In this document: one piece after another, positions 1 through 11,866 of the stretch
Position numbering within the stretch: the stretch's first letter is position 1
How the letters are laid out: each line of letters starts with the position of its first letter
Assembly (NCBI RefSeq): GCF_963924675.1
Contig: NC_089230.1
Span: 74,639,223 to 74,703,222 of the forward strand
DNA from: Phocoena phocoena
Lineage: Eukaryota; Chordata; Mammalia; Artiodactyla; Phocoenidae
Length of the DNA: 64,000 nucleotides
Direction: 5' to 3'
Notes under the pieces: generated by a model
Told to the model about the DNA's origin: nothing
The model's database searches: none
Seen by the model: the letters and a program-made list of their open reading frames with translations, nothing else
Made by a program: the position numbers and the translations under genes

Positions 1-1224
1 TAATGGCTTTTTCATCCGAGTTTTCCTAGTATATTAATAAAAAATGTATTCCACAAAGTTTATGGGTACATGACCATAGGCCTGGTTACTTTATCTTACT
101 TATCAACACATTCTTATTGTTTAAAGAGATTTAATTTCTTTTGATACTTGTTTTAAACAATACCTTCCTCTTTCATATTTGTAAAGAAGGATTATATAAA
201 TGTCACCTATTTAGCAGCACTAATATTACTTTTTATTTTTTTAATGCTTTTTTGGATGCTTAGCTGCTGGTATTTTCCAAGCTGTAGTCTGCTCTTGTGC
301 AGTTCTGTTTTACCTGTTAAGTCACTATTTCCACATTAATAATAGGGTAAAGCTATCAGGCTTCAGTTTAGATTATGACAGTACCTAATGTCTTTTCCAC
401 ATTTACTTCAAGCAAGGAGAAGACTTCCTCTCTTGTTTTCATGGGAATTTTATGAATTCCAATATGTATATTTTTCCAGCTGTAGTATTTTAATTGAAAT
501 TGGAAATTACCAGATGAGATATCACTTTTCTTAAGAAAAATTTCCTAATACTAAATCCTAGCAGTTAAAGCTGACTTCAACTACTCAAGTGGCATGATTT
601 CCTTATGCTTACCATAGACTTTTAAAATCTTTTCTTCAGTTATTTCCATTGATACTTTTAGGTCAGTGAGACGTTAAATTATATTTTTCTCCTATAAGCC
701 ACCTTTTCATAAGTGGAATTTCCTTTTTTCGGTATGTGTGTTATGGTCCTAGATAGGTGATTAAGATAAATGGAAGCTCTCTTGGTTAATATTGCTAAAA
801 TGAAGCCATTTGATCTGATACCTGTTTTTGACTGCAAGTGAGACTCCTTGATTGCAAATATTTATGTGTCCAAAAAATCCATGGTGGTGATCCATTATAG
901 CAGCAAGTCTTAATGTTTGTTTCCTTTCAGTTAAATTGTTTCCTATTATACGTTTAATAGACTAGCTCAAACAGACATGCAGGGCTAAATGGAAGGTTGT
1001 GGAACTCACATGGTACTTTAGAGTCATTAGAAAAGACTTTTTCCTGAACAACACCTCTTTTGTTGCTGTTGTTTTTGAGGAATCTCCTGTTGCTTCCAAG
1101 AAAAGGAGATAGTGTTTTTTTTTTTAGTGGGGAGACTAAGCATGTGGGAATCGGGGTATTTGTATCCACTAATTAGTTCAGGGAGTCACTCCATCACCTG
1201 AGTTGAGGCTCTTCACCTGTAAAG
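1..1224. other. Unique AT-rich sequence, no feature recognised
   Basis: No repeat family, splice-bounded open frame or RNA gene is recognisable. A short T run lies near 1114. The few open frames are short and bounded by chance stops. Confidence 0.5.
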
Positions 1225-1725
1225 TGTGAGGCAGGATGAAAGTGAGACAGGGTGGGACCTGGGACCTGGGACCCTTTGCAGCAGTGTTTACACCTAAAAT
1301 AAACGTCTCCTTGAGCAACAGAGTACAAAGAAATTAAAAGGGACTAAAAATAATTGTGTGCATGTGCAGTTGGGGCAAATTATGGACAAGATACAAAAAG
1401 ACCAAAAACCCAACTGCTACTTCTGAAGTGACAGGAGCCAAAGCAGGTACTGCGCATGCCTCCTGCACACAGCACCACCAAGGGGGTGGGCAAAACACCC
1501 AAGCCACGCCTCCAGCCTGACCCCTGGGCCCGCCCCACCCTCACCCCATTTAAGGGACCAGCTCGCCCCGCCCCCTCAGGGGGCGAGCAAAGGAACCTGT
1601 TACGTGTTTTTGCTCCCTTGTGCTGCAGCAGGGACCCCAATAAAGGCTTGCCTGAATTTCTGCTCTGGCCTCTTATCAATTGCTATTGATTAAATAGTTC
1701 AAGAACACATGCCGGTGTCGAAGGG
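1225..1725 (+). mobile_element. Solitary retroviral-type LTR (endogenous retrovirus relic)
   Basis: A GC-rich block of about 500 bp stands out from AT-rich flanks. Read on the plus strand it has LTR architecture: it opens near a TG dinucleotide at 1225, has a small tandem repeat of ggacctg (1255-1273), a CpG-containing U3-like segment, a TATA-like catttaag near 1546, and a polyadenylation signal aataaag near 1639 followed by a CT-rich U5-like stretch. No gag, pol or env reading frame and no second LTR is nearby, so a solo LTR left by LTR-LTR recombination is the simplest reading. The exact 3' edge and the TSD are unclear because gaagggatcc is repeated just downstream. I cannot assign a family; the style suits an artiodactyl ERV1 or ERVK group. 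Confidence 0.6.
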
Positions 1726-2198
1726 ATCCTGAAGGGATCCCTTCTAGGTAGGGCTGGAAATTACCTTATTTTCTCTACCTTTACCTACAAGTTATCCATT
1801 TATTTCCCCCTGACTTTGTAGTTGATAAATCTTTTAAAGCAGCCTCTAGAAACTAGGAGAGATAGAGTATCTACTACCCCAGGGAGCCAAAATTTGAAAC
1901 TACTCCCATTCTGAGTATTCCCCTTTTTGAGGGAACATACTGAGTAGGTCTGCGGGCAGCTATTATATTGTAAGGCAGGATGCAGGCATTAATGATGGCA
2001 TTCTCACCTAAGAGCCTAGAAAAGAATTGCCTCCATGAATATATGGCAGTAGCAACTTAATTGTACCCCCAAGGAAGTTACATTTAGCATCTATATATTA
2101 TGATGAAAAGCTGACTGGAAATGGAATTTCACTGTCTCACGACTCTAATTTAAAATATTTTTTGTTTCCTCCATCATGTCTGCTTATTTCAAACTTCA
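1726..2198. other. Unique sequence between LTR and SINE
   Basis: Starts just after the duplicated gaagggatcc motif. No repeat or coding signal is recognised. Confidence 0.45.
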
Positions 2199-2212
2199 AA
2201 ATAAGGTTGATA

Positions 2213-2427
2213 GGGCTTCCCTGGTGGCGCGGTGGTTGGGAGTCTGCCTGCCGATGCGGGGGACACGGGTTCGTGCCCCGGTCTGGGAGGATCCCACATG
2301 CCGCAGAGCAGCTGGGCCCATGGGCCGTGGCCACAGAGCCTGTGCTTCCGGAGCCTGTGCTCAGCAGTGGGAGAGGCCACAGCGGTGAGAGGCCCGCGAA
2401 CCGCAAAAAAAAATAAATAAATAAAAT
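2213..2427 (+). mobile_element. CHR-family SINE (tRNA-derived)
   Basis: The 5' part has the tRNA-like RNA polymerase III promoter: an A-box region just after the gggcttccctggtgg start and a B box gggttcgtgcc at 2267-2277. It ends in an A-rich tail of AAAT units. A perfect 14-bp TSD, aaataaggttgata, flanks it at 2199-2212 and 2428-2441, showing LINE-1-mediated insertion. Several CpG sites have decayed, so it is not among the youngest copies here. Confidence 0.95.
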
Positions 2428-2441
2428 AAATAAGGTTGATA

Positions 2442-3340
2442 AACTGTTCTATGAGCAGTTTTCAATCAGGCCATTCAGTTTAACAAAGTGAACAGTTAAT
2501 AGTCTCAGATGTAGAATGTGTCACGATTAACCATGCTTTCATTTAAGTGAAGAGCTACAATGACTGTCCTGAAGGGACACAAGTGAGCCAGTGGCATAGA
2601 AAGAAAAGCCACCCAGGTGTCAGTTCTAGGAGTTGTAGATGTCACTGTCTCTAAAGTAAAATTTCTCCTGTTTTCTGCAAGAGACATCAGATACACTTCT
2701 TTCCTTGTGTGTCATGGAAACTGAACTTTTTTCTTATCCATCTTTCTTAGTACGTGGGTCACTTTTAATGATGATGAAACTTTTCTTACTGGCCTATGAT
2801 ACCTGTAAAGTACTATTTTTTTTTAATGGAGATATCTAAGGATGTGAGAGAGAAACATGGAAAACATTTAAATGTGGAGAAATACCAGTCCGCAATTCAA
2901 AAATTTGGCCCTAGGCAAATATCACAGTGAATGGAGATAATCTTTGTTGTCTCCTGTGTGCGATACAGAATACATTTTCAATATAAGATGAAAACATGAA
3001 GTAATGTGAAATTAAGAAAAGTCATGAGAAAGTTACATGATTCAGTGATATATGATTGTGATATATAAGATTGATCATTTTGTGCTTCTGCTTATATATC
3101 TGAGATACTACAGAAATTAATGAACTGGCTTCTCTATTATGAAAATTAGAAGAAAGGCACTAACTTTGTATTTAGAAGTTGTATCCTCATTATACTGTAG
3201 AATTGGTTTCAGGAGTATTTTACCAAGAATATATTAGTGTATCAAAACTTACAAAGATACTTTAAGAAAGGGAAAATGTACTCTTCTGCAATTTTAACTT
3301 TATCTTTTTGTTATTTATATATCCATCTCTCCTCCTTCAG
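2442..3340. other. Unique sequence upstream of candidate exon
   Basis: No repeat is recognised. The last ~30 bases form a pyrimidine-biased tract ending in cag, the proposed splice acceptor of the 3341 exon. Confidence 0.4.
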
Positions 3341-3434
3341 ATGAATCTGAAGTATTGGATATAGAAAGGATATGTTATTTAAGCTCATCTTACAGAGTTT
3401 TGGAAGAGACCAAAAGGCTGCTTTACCTTCCAAG
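3341..3434 (+). other. Candidate internal coding exon, gene not recognised
   Basis: Seen: a tract of mostly pyrimidines (tctctcctccttcag) directly precedes 3341, and caag/gttagt follows 3434, a good donor apart from T at +3. Of the three forward frames only one is open across the 94 bp: it takes two bases to finish a split codon, reads 30 sense codons, and leaves two bases for the next exon. The peptide is protein-like and predicted helical, running from ESEVLDIERICY to EETKRLLYLP, rich in Glu, Leu and Arg. It does not resemble the L1, L2 or SINE products nearby. Inference: an internal exon of a plus-strand gene with very long introns. I could not match it to a known protein, and a 30-codon open frame can arise by chance, so this stays a candidate. 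Confidence 0.33.
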
Positions 3435-4439
3435 GTTAGTTAATGGTAGCTTATGATTATAAGTTTATCATGTACTAATACGGAGGTTATTTTAAAATGC
3501 CGTCTTGTGGGAAATCCAGTCCAAAAAGAAAATAACAGTTTTAAGTCCCAGGTCAGTGGTAAGCATGCATTACATTACTGGTTTAGTTGGAGAGTTCAAA
3601 CCTTCCCCTTGCCGCCTTTGGCTTTACATCTCCTGCTAACGCATCTTCTGAAAATCTGCTTGTGTCATTTCTGCTTCAGACGTTGTCCTTAAGGATAAAA
3701 GGTTTTAAGTCTGCAATTGCAGGTGATTATGTTTATACAGTTGGGAGAATAGTGGAATAATCTAAAAAACAGCACATTTTGTTTATATGTGTCAACTCCC
3801 ACTTCCGTAGTGAATGGATTTTTATGCTCCTAGGATGTCACGTTATTGTTGTCAAACTCTAGTCACCCATTGATAATAACAATTGCATTGATTGCTTCAG
3901 CATCAGCTGACCTCTTGTGACTAAATAGCTTCACATAGCAGACTTCATTCAAAAAATCAGACCTAGAATTGCTGATATTTCTTTCTCGTTCTATGCCCAA
4001 AGTCTCCATACATTTTTAGACTGAAATGTTGTCTTGAGATAGAGCTTTTCTTGAGATAGAGAAATGGAGCTTTGCTCCAGATGTTTAAGTAGTTTTTGTA
4101 GGCTTCATGATTCTTTCCATAGACATTTACTATTATTTTTATAAGTGCCACTTAAGTAGCTTATGACTGAGAGTATTGCTTCTCCCAGTCCAAAGTTAGG
4201 ACCCATCTTCTCCCCAGGATTTTTATGTAAGAGTGATTGATACTCCTTGTTTCTCTCTCTGCAGCCCACTTCTCTGCTACCTTTAGGTGTTTCTCATTTC
4301 AGGAAGTTAATCATGAAATCTATAAATTTAAATTGAACTAAGCTGTGTGATCTCCATGTTGATATGAAAAAGTAAGAAAAGCCTATTGATCACAGCACCA
4401 AGTCAGTTAAAGGGCAGGAAAGTAACATTCCTAACAACT
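3435..4439. other. Unique sequence with one short tandem repeat
   Basis: The 13-mer tcttgagatagag occurs at 4032 and 4049 (period 17). Nothing else is recognised. Confidence 0.45.
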
Positions 4440-4641
4440 GAGGCTGTGGAATAAGGCCAGTGTGGATTTGATTGAGTTCAAACTTGTCACTTTCTAGTTG
4501 TGTGATTTTCATCAAGGTATTTCATTCCTTCAAGTCCATTTCTCTCACCCATAAAATGGTGTTGATAATGCCTTCTTTGTAGTATTTTTATGATATACAA
4601 ATGGGATATTTAAAAAAGGCACTTATTATAAGTATATTATT
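4440..4641 (+). mobile_element. MIR SINE, split by a LINE-1 insertion
   Basis: The order of motifs matches MIR: a tagttgtgtgattttcatcaagg segment, a pyrimidine-rich line ending cacccataaaatgg, then a tail towards gcacttattataagt. The tail is interrupted by the 4642-12391 LINE-1 and resumes at 12392 with the duplicated target and an ATT-rich end to about 12425. The MIR was therefore the landing site. Confidence 0.7.
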
Positions 4642-6992
4642 TAATTTTTTTAACATCTGTATTAGAGTATAACTGCTTTACAGTGCTGTGTTAGTTTCTG
4701 CTGTATAACACAGTGAATCAGCTATACATATACATACATCCCCATATCTCCTCCCTCTTGTATCTCCCTTCCACCCTCCCTATCGCACCCCTCTAGGTGG
4801 ACACGAAGCACAGAGCTGATCTCCCTGTGCTATGCGGCTGCTTCCCACTAGCTATCTATTTTACATTTCGTAGTGTATATATGTCCATGCCACTCTCTCA
4901 CTTCTTCCCAGCTTACCCTTCCCCCTCCCCATGTCCTCAGTTCCATTCGCTATGTCTGCATCTTTATCCTTTGCTGCCCCTAGGTTCTTCAGAACCATTT
5001 TTTTTGATTCCATATATATGTGTTAGCATACGGTATTTGTTTTTCTCTTCTGACTTACTTCACTCTGCATGACACTCTCTAGCTCCATCCACCTCACTAC
5101 AAATAACTCAATTTCATTTCTTTTTCTGGCTGAGTAATATTCCATTCTATATATGTGCCACATCTTCTTTATCCATTCATCTGTCATTGGACACTTAGGT
5201 TGCTTCCATGTCCTGGCTATTGTAAATAAAGTTACAATGAACATTGTGGTACATGACTCTTTCTGAATTACGGTTTTCTTAGGGTATGTGCCCAGTAGTG
5301 GGATTGCTGAGTCATATGGTAGTTCTGTTTTTAGTTTTTTGAGGAACCTCCATACTGTTCTCCATAGTGGCTGTATCAACTTACATACCAACCAACAATG
5401 CAAGAGGGTTTCCTTTTCTCCACACCCTCTCCAGCATTTATTGTTTCTAGATTTTTTGAAGATGGCCATTCTGACTGGTGTGAGGTGATACCTCATTGTA
5501 GTTTTGATTTGCATTTCTCTACTGATTAGTGATGTTGAGCATCCTTTCATGTGTTTATTGACAATCTGTATGTCTTCTTTGGAGGAATGTCTGTTTAGGT
5601 CTTCTGCCCATTTTTGGATTGGGTTGTCTGTTTTTTTGATATTGAGCTGCCTGAGCTGCTTGAATGTTTTGCAGATTAATCGTTTGTCAATTGCTTCGTT
5701 TGCAAATATTTTCTCCCATTCTGAGAATTGTCTTTTCATCTTGTTTATGTTTTCCTTTGCTGTGCAAAAAGCTTTTAGGTTTCATTAGGTCCCATTTGTT
5801 CATTTTTGTTTTTATTTCCATTTCTCTAGGAGGTGGGTCAAAAAGGATCTTGCTGTGATTTATGTCATGGAGTGTTCTGCTTATGTTTTCCTCGAAGAGT
5901 TTTACAGTGTCTGGACTTACATTTAGGTCTTTAATCCATTTTGAGTTTATTTTTGTGTATGGTGTTAGGGAGTGTTCTAATTTCATTCCTTTACATGTAG
6001 CTGTCCAGTTTTCCCAGCACCACTTAGTGAAGAGGCTGTCTTTTCTCCATTGCATATTCTTGCCTCTTTTATCAAAAATAAGGTGACCATATGTGCGTGG
6101 GTTTATCTCTGGGCATTCTATCCTGTTCCATTTATCTATATTTCTGTTTTTGTGTCAGTACCACACTGTATTGATTACTGTAGCTTTGTAGTATTGTCTG
6201 AAGTCAGGGAGCCTGATTCCTACAGCTCCATTTTTCTTTCTCAGAATTACTTTGGCTATTCGGGGTCTTTTGTGTTTCTATACAAATTATGAAATTTTTT
6301 GTTCTAGTTCTGTGAAAAATGCCATTGGTAGTTTGATAGGGATTGCATCGTATCTGTAGATTGCTTTGGGTAGTGTAGTCATTTTCACAATGTTGATTCT
6401 TGCAATCCAAGAACATGGTATATCTCTCCATCTGTTTGTATCAGCTTTATTTTATCAGTGTCTTATAGTTTTCTGCATACAGGCCTTCTGTCTCCTTAGG
6501 TAGGTTTATTCCTAGGTGTTTTATTCTTTTAGTTGCAGTGGTAAATGGGAGTGTTTCCTTAATTTCTCTTTCAGATTTTTCATCATTAGTGTATAAGAAT
6601 GCAAGAGATTTCTGTGCATTCATTTTGTATCCTGCTACTTATACCAGATTCATTGATTAGCTCTAGTAGTTTTCTGGTAGCATCTTTAGGATTCTCTGTG
6701 TATGGTATCATGTCATGTGCAAACAGTGACAGTTTTACTTCTTTTCCGATTTGGATTCCTTTTATTTCTTTTTCTTCTCTGCTTGCTGTGGCTAAAAATT
6801 CCAAAACTATGTTGAATAATAGTGCTGAGAGTGGGCTAAGATTTCCTGATCTTAGTGGAAATGGTTTCAGTTTTTCACCGTGGAGAACAATGTTGATGTG
6901 AGTTTGTCATATATGGCCTTTATTATGTTGAGGTAAGTTCCCTCTATGCCTGCTTTCTGATGGGTGTTTATCATAAATGGGTGTTGAATTTT

Positions 6993-7204
6993 TTTCTTTT
7001 TGTTTTGTTTTTGCGGTACGCGGGTCTCTCACTGTTGTGGACTCTCCTGTTGCGGAGCACAGGCTCCGGACGTGCAGGCTCAGCGGCCATGGCTCACGGG
7101 CCTAGCTGCTCCGCGGCATGTGGGGTCTTCCCGGACCGGGGCACGAACCTATGTCCCCTGCATCGGCAGGCGGACTCTCAACCACTGTACCACCAGGGAA
7201 GCCC
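6993..7204 (-). mobile_element. CHR-family SINE nested in LINE-1 ORF2
   Basis: Reverse-oriented copy beginning with a T-rich stretch (its tail) and ending at the gggcttccctggtgg start. Perfect 16-bp TSD atgggtgttgaatttt at 6977-6992 and 7205-7220. Same orientation as the host L1, interrupting the reverse transcriptase region. Confidence 0.95.
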
Positions 7205-7418
7205 ATGGGTGTTGAATTTTGTCGAAAGCTTTTTCTGAATCTATTGAGATGATCCTATGGTTTTTCTCCTTCAACTTGTCAATATGGTTTATCTCATTGA
7301 TTGATTTGCATATATTGAAGAATCCTTGCATTCCTGGAATAAACGTCACTTGATCATGGTGTATGATCCTTTTAATGTTGTGTTGGGTTCTGCTTGCTAT
7401 ATTTTGTTGAGGATTTTT

Positions 7419-7616
7419 TTTTTTTGTGGTACACAGGCTTCTCACTGTTGTGGTCTCTCCCGTTCTGGAGCACAGGCTCCAGATGCACAGGCTCAGTGGC
7501 CACGGTTCACGGGCCAGCCGCTCCATGGCATGTGGGATCTTCCCAGACCGGGGCATGAACCCGTGTCCCCTGCATCGGCAGGCGGACTCTCAACCACTGC
7601 ACCACCAGGGAAACCC
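7419..7616 (-). mobile_element. Second CHR-family SINE nested in LINE-1 ORF2
   Basis: Only about 200 bp from the previous SINE and in the same orientation. Perfect 15-bp TSD ttgttgaggattttt at 7404-7418 and 7617-7631 proves an independent insertion rather than duplication of the neighbour. Several CpG positions have mutated to TG or CA. Confidence 0.95.
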
Positions 7617-9295
7617 TTGTTGAGGATTTTTGCATCTATGTTCATCAGTGGTATTGGCCTGTAGTTTTCTTTCTTTGTGACATCTTTGTCTGGTTTTGGT
7701 ATCAGTGTGATGGTGGCCTCGTAGAATGAGTTTGAGAGTGTTCCTCCCTGTGCTACATTTTGGAAGAGTTTGAGGAGGATAGGTGTTAGCTCTTCTCTAG
7801 ATGTTTGATAGAATTTGCCTGTGAAGTCATCTGGTCCTGGGCTTTTGTTTGTTGGAAGATTTTAAATCACAGCCTCAATTTCAGTGCTTGTGATTGGTCT
7901 GTTTATATTTTCTATTTCTTCCTGGTTCAGTCTCAGAAGGTTGTGCTTTTCTAAGAATTTGTCCATTTCTTCCAGGTTGTCCATTTTATTGACATGTAGT
8001 TGCTTGTAGTAATCTCTCATGATCCTTTGTATTTCTGCAGTGTCAGTTGTTACTTCTCCTTTTTCATTTGTAATTCTATTGATTTGAGTCTTCTTTTCTT
8101 TCCTGATGAATCTGGCTAGTAGTTTATCAATTTTGTTAACTTCTCAAAGAACCAATTTTTAGTTTTATTGACCTTTGCTATTGTTTTCTTCATTTCGTTT
8201 TCATTTATTTCTGATCTGATCTTTATTATTTCTTTCCTTCTGCTAACTTCGGGGTTTTTTTTGTTCTTCTTTCTCTAATTGCTTTAGGTGTAAGGTTAAG
8301 TTGTTTATTTGAGATTTTTCTTGTTTCTTCAGGGAGCATTATATTGCTCTAAACTTCCATCTTAGAACTGCTTTTGTTGCATCCCATAGGTTTTGGGTCA
8401 TTGTGTTTTCATTGTCATCTGTTTCTAGGTATTTTTTGATTTCCTCTTTGATTTCTTCCGTGACCTCTTGGTTATTTAGTAGTGTATTGTTTAGCCTCCA
8501 CGTGTTTGTATTTTTTACAGATTTTTTCCTGTAATTGATACCTAGTCTCATAGCGTTGCGGTTGGAAAAGATACCTGATATGATTTCAATTTTCTTAAAT
8601 TTACCAAGGCTTGATTTGTGACCCAAGATATGATCTATCCTGCAGAATGTTCCATGAGGACTTGAGAAGAAAGTGTATTCTGTTGTTTTTGGATGGAATG
8701 TCATGTAAATATCAATTAAGTCCATCTTGTTTAATGTATCATTTAAACCTTCTGTTTCCTTATTTATTTTCATTTTGGATGATCTGTCCATGGGTGAAAG
8801 TGGGGTGTTAAAGTCCCCTGCTATGATTGTGTTACTCTTGATTTCCCCTTTTATGGCTGTTAGTATTTGCCTTATATATTGAGGTGCTCCTATGCTGTGT
8901 GCATAGATATTTACAATTGTTATATCTTCTTCGTGGATTGATCCCTTATGTAGTGTCCTTCTTTGTCTCTTCTAATTGTCTTTATCTTAAAATCTGTTTT
9001 GTATGATATGAGAATTGCTGCTCCAGCTTTCTTTTGACTTGCATTTTCATGGAATATCTTTTTCCATCCCCTCACTTTCAGTCTGTATGTGTCCCTAGGT
9101 CTGAAGTGGGTCTCTTGTAGATAGCATATATACAGGTCTTATTTTTGTATCCATTCAGCCAGTCTAGGTCTTTTGGTGGGAGCATTTAATCCATTTACAT
9201 TTAAGGTAATTATTGATATGTATGTTCCTAATACCATTTTCTTAATTGTTTTGGGTTTGTTATTGTAGGTCTTTTCCTTCTCTTGTGTTTCCTTC

Positions 9296-10188
9296 CTAGA
9301 GAAGTTCCTTCAGCATTTGTTATAGAGCTGGTTTGATGGTGCTGAATTCTCTTAGCTTTTGCTTGTCTGTAAAGGTTTTAAGTTCTCCGTCTAATCTGAA
9401 TGAGTTCCTTGCTGGGTAGAGTAATCGTGGTTGTAGGTTTTTGCCTTTCATCACTTTAAATATGTCCTCCCACTCCCTTCTGGCTTGCAGAGTTTCTACT
9501 GAAAGATCAGCTGTTAACCTTATGGGGATTCCCTTGTATGTTAATTGTTGGTTTTCCCTTGCTGCTTTTGATATTTTCTCTTTGTGTTTAATTTTTGATA
9601 GTTTGCTTAATATGTGTCTTGGCATGTTTCTCCTTGGATTTATCCTGTATGGGACTCTCTGTGCTTCCTGGACTTGATTAACTGTTTCCTTACCCATATT
9701 AGGGAAGTTTTCAACCATAATCTCTTCAAATATCTTCTCAGTCCCTTTTTTTTTTCCTCTTCTTCTGGGACCCCTATAATTCAAATGTTGGTACATTTAA
9801 TGTTGTCCCAGAGGTCTCTGAGATTGTCCTCAATTCTTTTCATTCTTTTTTCTTTATTGTGCTGTCTTGTAGTTATTTCCACTATTTTATCTTCCAGGTC
9901 ACTTATCCATTTTTCTGCTTCAGTTATTCTTCTATTGATTCCTTCCACAGAATTTTAAATTTCATTTACTGTGTTGTTCATTATTGTTTGTTTGCTTTTT
10001 CATTCTTCTAGGTCCTTGTTAAATGTTTCTTATATTTTCTCCATTCTATTTCCAAGATTTTGGATCATCTTTACTATCATTACTCTGAATTCTTTTTCAG
10101 GTAGACTGCCTATTTCCTCTTCATTTGTTTGGTCTGGTGGGTTTTTACCTTGCTCCTTCATCTGCTGTATATTTCTTTGTCTTCTCAT
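9296..10188 (-). pseudogene. LINE-1 ORF1 remnant (RNA-binding chaperone)
   Basis: ORF1 encodes the trimeric RNA-binding protein that coats L1 RNA. The start MRRQRN is at 10188, although an in-frame ATG exists upstream at 10248. A first part (10188-10030) is open, a middle stretch is frameshifted, and a C-terminal part (9796-9320) retains the IFEEIMVENFPNMGKE region and the RREWEDIFKVMKGKNLQ region of the RNA-binding fold. A CAA-to-TAA change at 9322-9320 removes the last eight residues; the ancestral stop is at 9298-9296. Confidence 0.85.
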
Positions 10189-10691
10189 TTTGCTTAACTT
10201 ACTGTGTTGAGGTCTGCATTTTGCAGGCTGCCAGTTTGTAGTTCCCAATTGTTTTTTGGTGTCTTCTCCCTGTGGGTAAGATTGCTTCAGTGGGTTGTGT
10301 AGGCTTCCTGTTGGAGGGGGCTGGTGCCTGTGTTCTGGTGGATGGGGCTGGATCTTTTCTTTCTGGTGGGCAGGACCATGTCCAGTGGTGTGTTTTGGAC
10401 TGTCTGTGAGCTTAGTATGATTTTAGGTAGCCTCTCTGCTAATGGGTGGGTTTGTGTTCCTTTCTTGCTAGTTGTTTGGCATAGAGTGTCCAGCACTGTA
10501 GCTTGCTGGTTGTTGAGTGGAGCTGTGTCTTAGCATTGAGATGAAGATCTCTGGGAGAGCTTTTGCTGTTTGACATTACATGGGGCTGGTAGGTATCTGG
10601 TGTACCAATGTCCTGAACTCAGCTCTCCCACCTCAGAGGCTCTGGCCTGATACCCTGCTGGAGCACCAAGACCCTGTCAGCCACATGGATC

Positions 10692-10745
10692 AGAAGAAAA
10701 GGGAGAAAAGGAGAGAAAGAAAGAAAGAAAGAAAGAAAGAAAAAA
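10692..10745 (+). repeat. GAAA-rich pure purine tract
   Basis: Uninterrupted A/G for 54 nt, including about five GAAA units, followed by AAT-rich sequence. It lies in the L1 5' UTR and so reads as a pyrimidine tract on the L1 sense strand. Confidence 0.85.
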
Positions 10746-11866
10746 TAATAATAAATAAAATAAAATTATTAAAATAGAAAAAAATTATTAAAAATAAAAA
10801 AATTAACAAGTAAAAAAAAAACAGAAAGGGAAAAAGAAAGAAGAGAGCAGCAAAACCAAAAAACAAATCCTCCAATGATAACAAGTGCTAAAAATTATAC
10901 TATAAAAAAGAAAAACAAAAAAACACCAACAGTCAAAACCCTAGGACAAATGGCCAAAGCAAAGTTATACAGAGAAAATCACACAAAGAAGCATACACAT
11001 ACACACTCAGAAAAAGAGAAAAAGGAAAAAAACATATATATATGTATAATTTTAAAAGGAAGAGAACAACCAAATCAATAAACAAACCTACCAATGATAA
11101 TTAGCTCTAAATACTAAACTAAGATAAACATAAAACCAGAAACAAATTAGATCCAGAAAGCAAACCCCAAGTCTATAGTTGCTCCCAAAGTCCACCACCT
11201 CAGTTTTGGGATGATTCGTTGTCTATTCAGGTATTCCACAGATGCAGGGTACATCAAGTTGATTGTGGAGATTTAATCCACTGCTCCTGAGGCTGCTAGG
11301 AGAGATTTCCCTTTCTCTTCCCTGTTCGCACAGCTCCCGGGGCTCAGCTTTGGATTTGGCCCCACCTCTGCGTGTAGATCTCCTGAGGGTGTCTGTTCTT
11401 CGCTCAGACAGGACAAGGTTAAAGGAGCCACTGATTCAGGGACTCTGGCTCACTCAGGCCAGGGGGGACGGAGGGGCACGGTGTGCGGGGCGGGCCTGCG
11501 GCGGCAGAGGCCAGCGTGACGTTGCACCAGCCTGAGGCGCGCTGTGTGTTCTCCGGGGAAGTTGTCCCTGGATCCCGGGACCCTGGCAGTGGCGGGCTGC
11601 ACAGGCTCTTGGGAGGGGAGGTGTGGATAGTGACCTGTGCTTGCACATAGCCTTCTTGGTGGCTGTAGTAGCAGCCTCAGTGTTTCATGCCTGTCTCTGG
11701 GGTCCGCACTGATAGCGGTGACTCGCTCCCATCTCTGGCACTCATTTAGGCGGTGCTCTGAATCCCCTCTACTCGTGCACCCTGAAACAATGGTCTCTTG
11801 CCTCTTAGGCAGGTCCAGACTTTTTCCAGGACTCCCTCCCGGCTAGCTGTGGCGCAGTAGCCCTCT

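Larger units (their letters stand above)
5023..9237 (-). pseudogene. LINE-1 ORF2 remnant (endonuclease, reverse transcriptase)
   Basis: ORF2 makes the protein that nicks target DNA and copies L1 RNA at the break. The proposed start ATG is at 9237-9235. An endonuclease piece (8339-8791) keeps RIDHILGHK, but the usual FSDHN motif reads FSNRN, losing the catalytic Asp-His pair. Reverse transcriptase block A ([12 protein letters not shown]) survives near 7217-7260, between two nested SINEs. The catalytic FADD box reads FAHD at 6712-6723 (Asp to His). The C-terminal 238 codons (5023-5739), with the Cys-containing region, are open. Frameshifts, stops and SINEs at 6993 and 7419 split the rest. This copy cannot make active ORF2 protein. 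Confidence 0.9.

Noticed and set aside
7149..7556. 135-codon minus-strand open frame
   Set aside because: It reads through one SINE, a stretch of L1 ORF2 and a second SINE; a chance fusion of transposon sequence with no start context or splice signals.
10690..10884. Lys/Glu- or Phe-rich peptides across the A-rich tract
   Set aside because: They come from a simple GAAA/AAT-rich repeat inside the L1 5' UTR.
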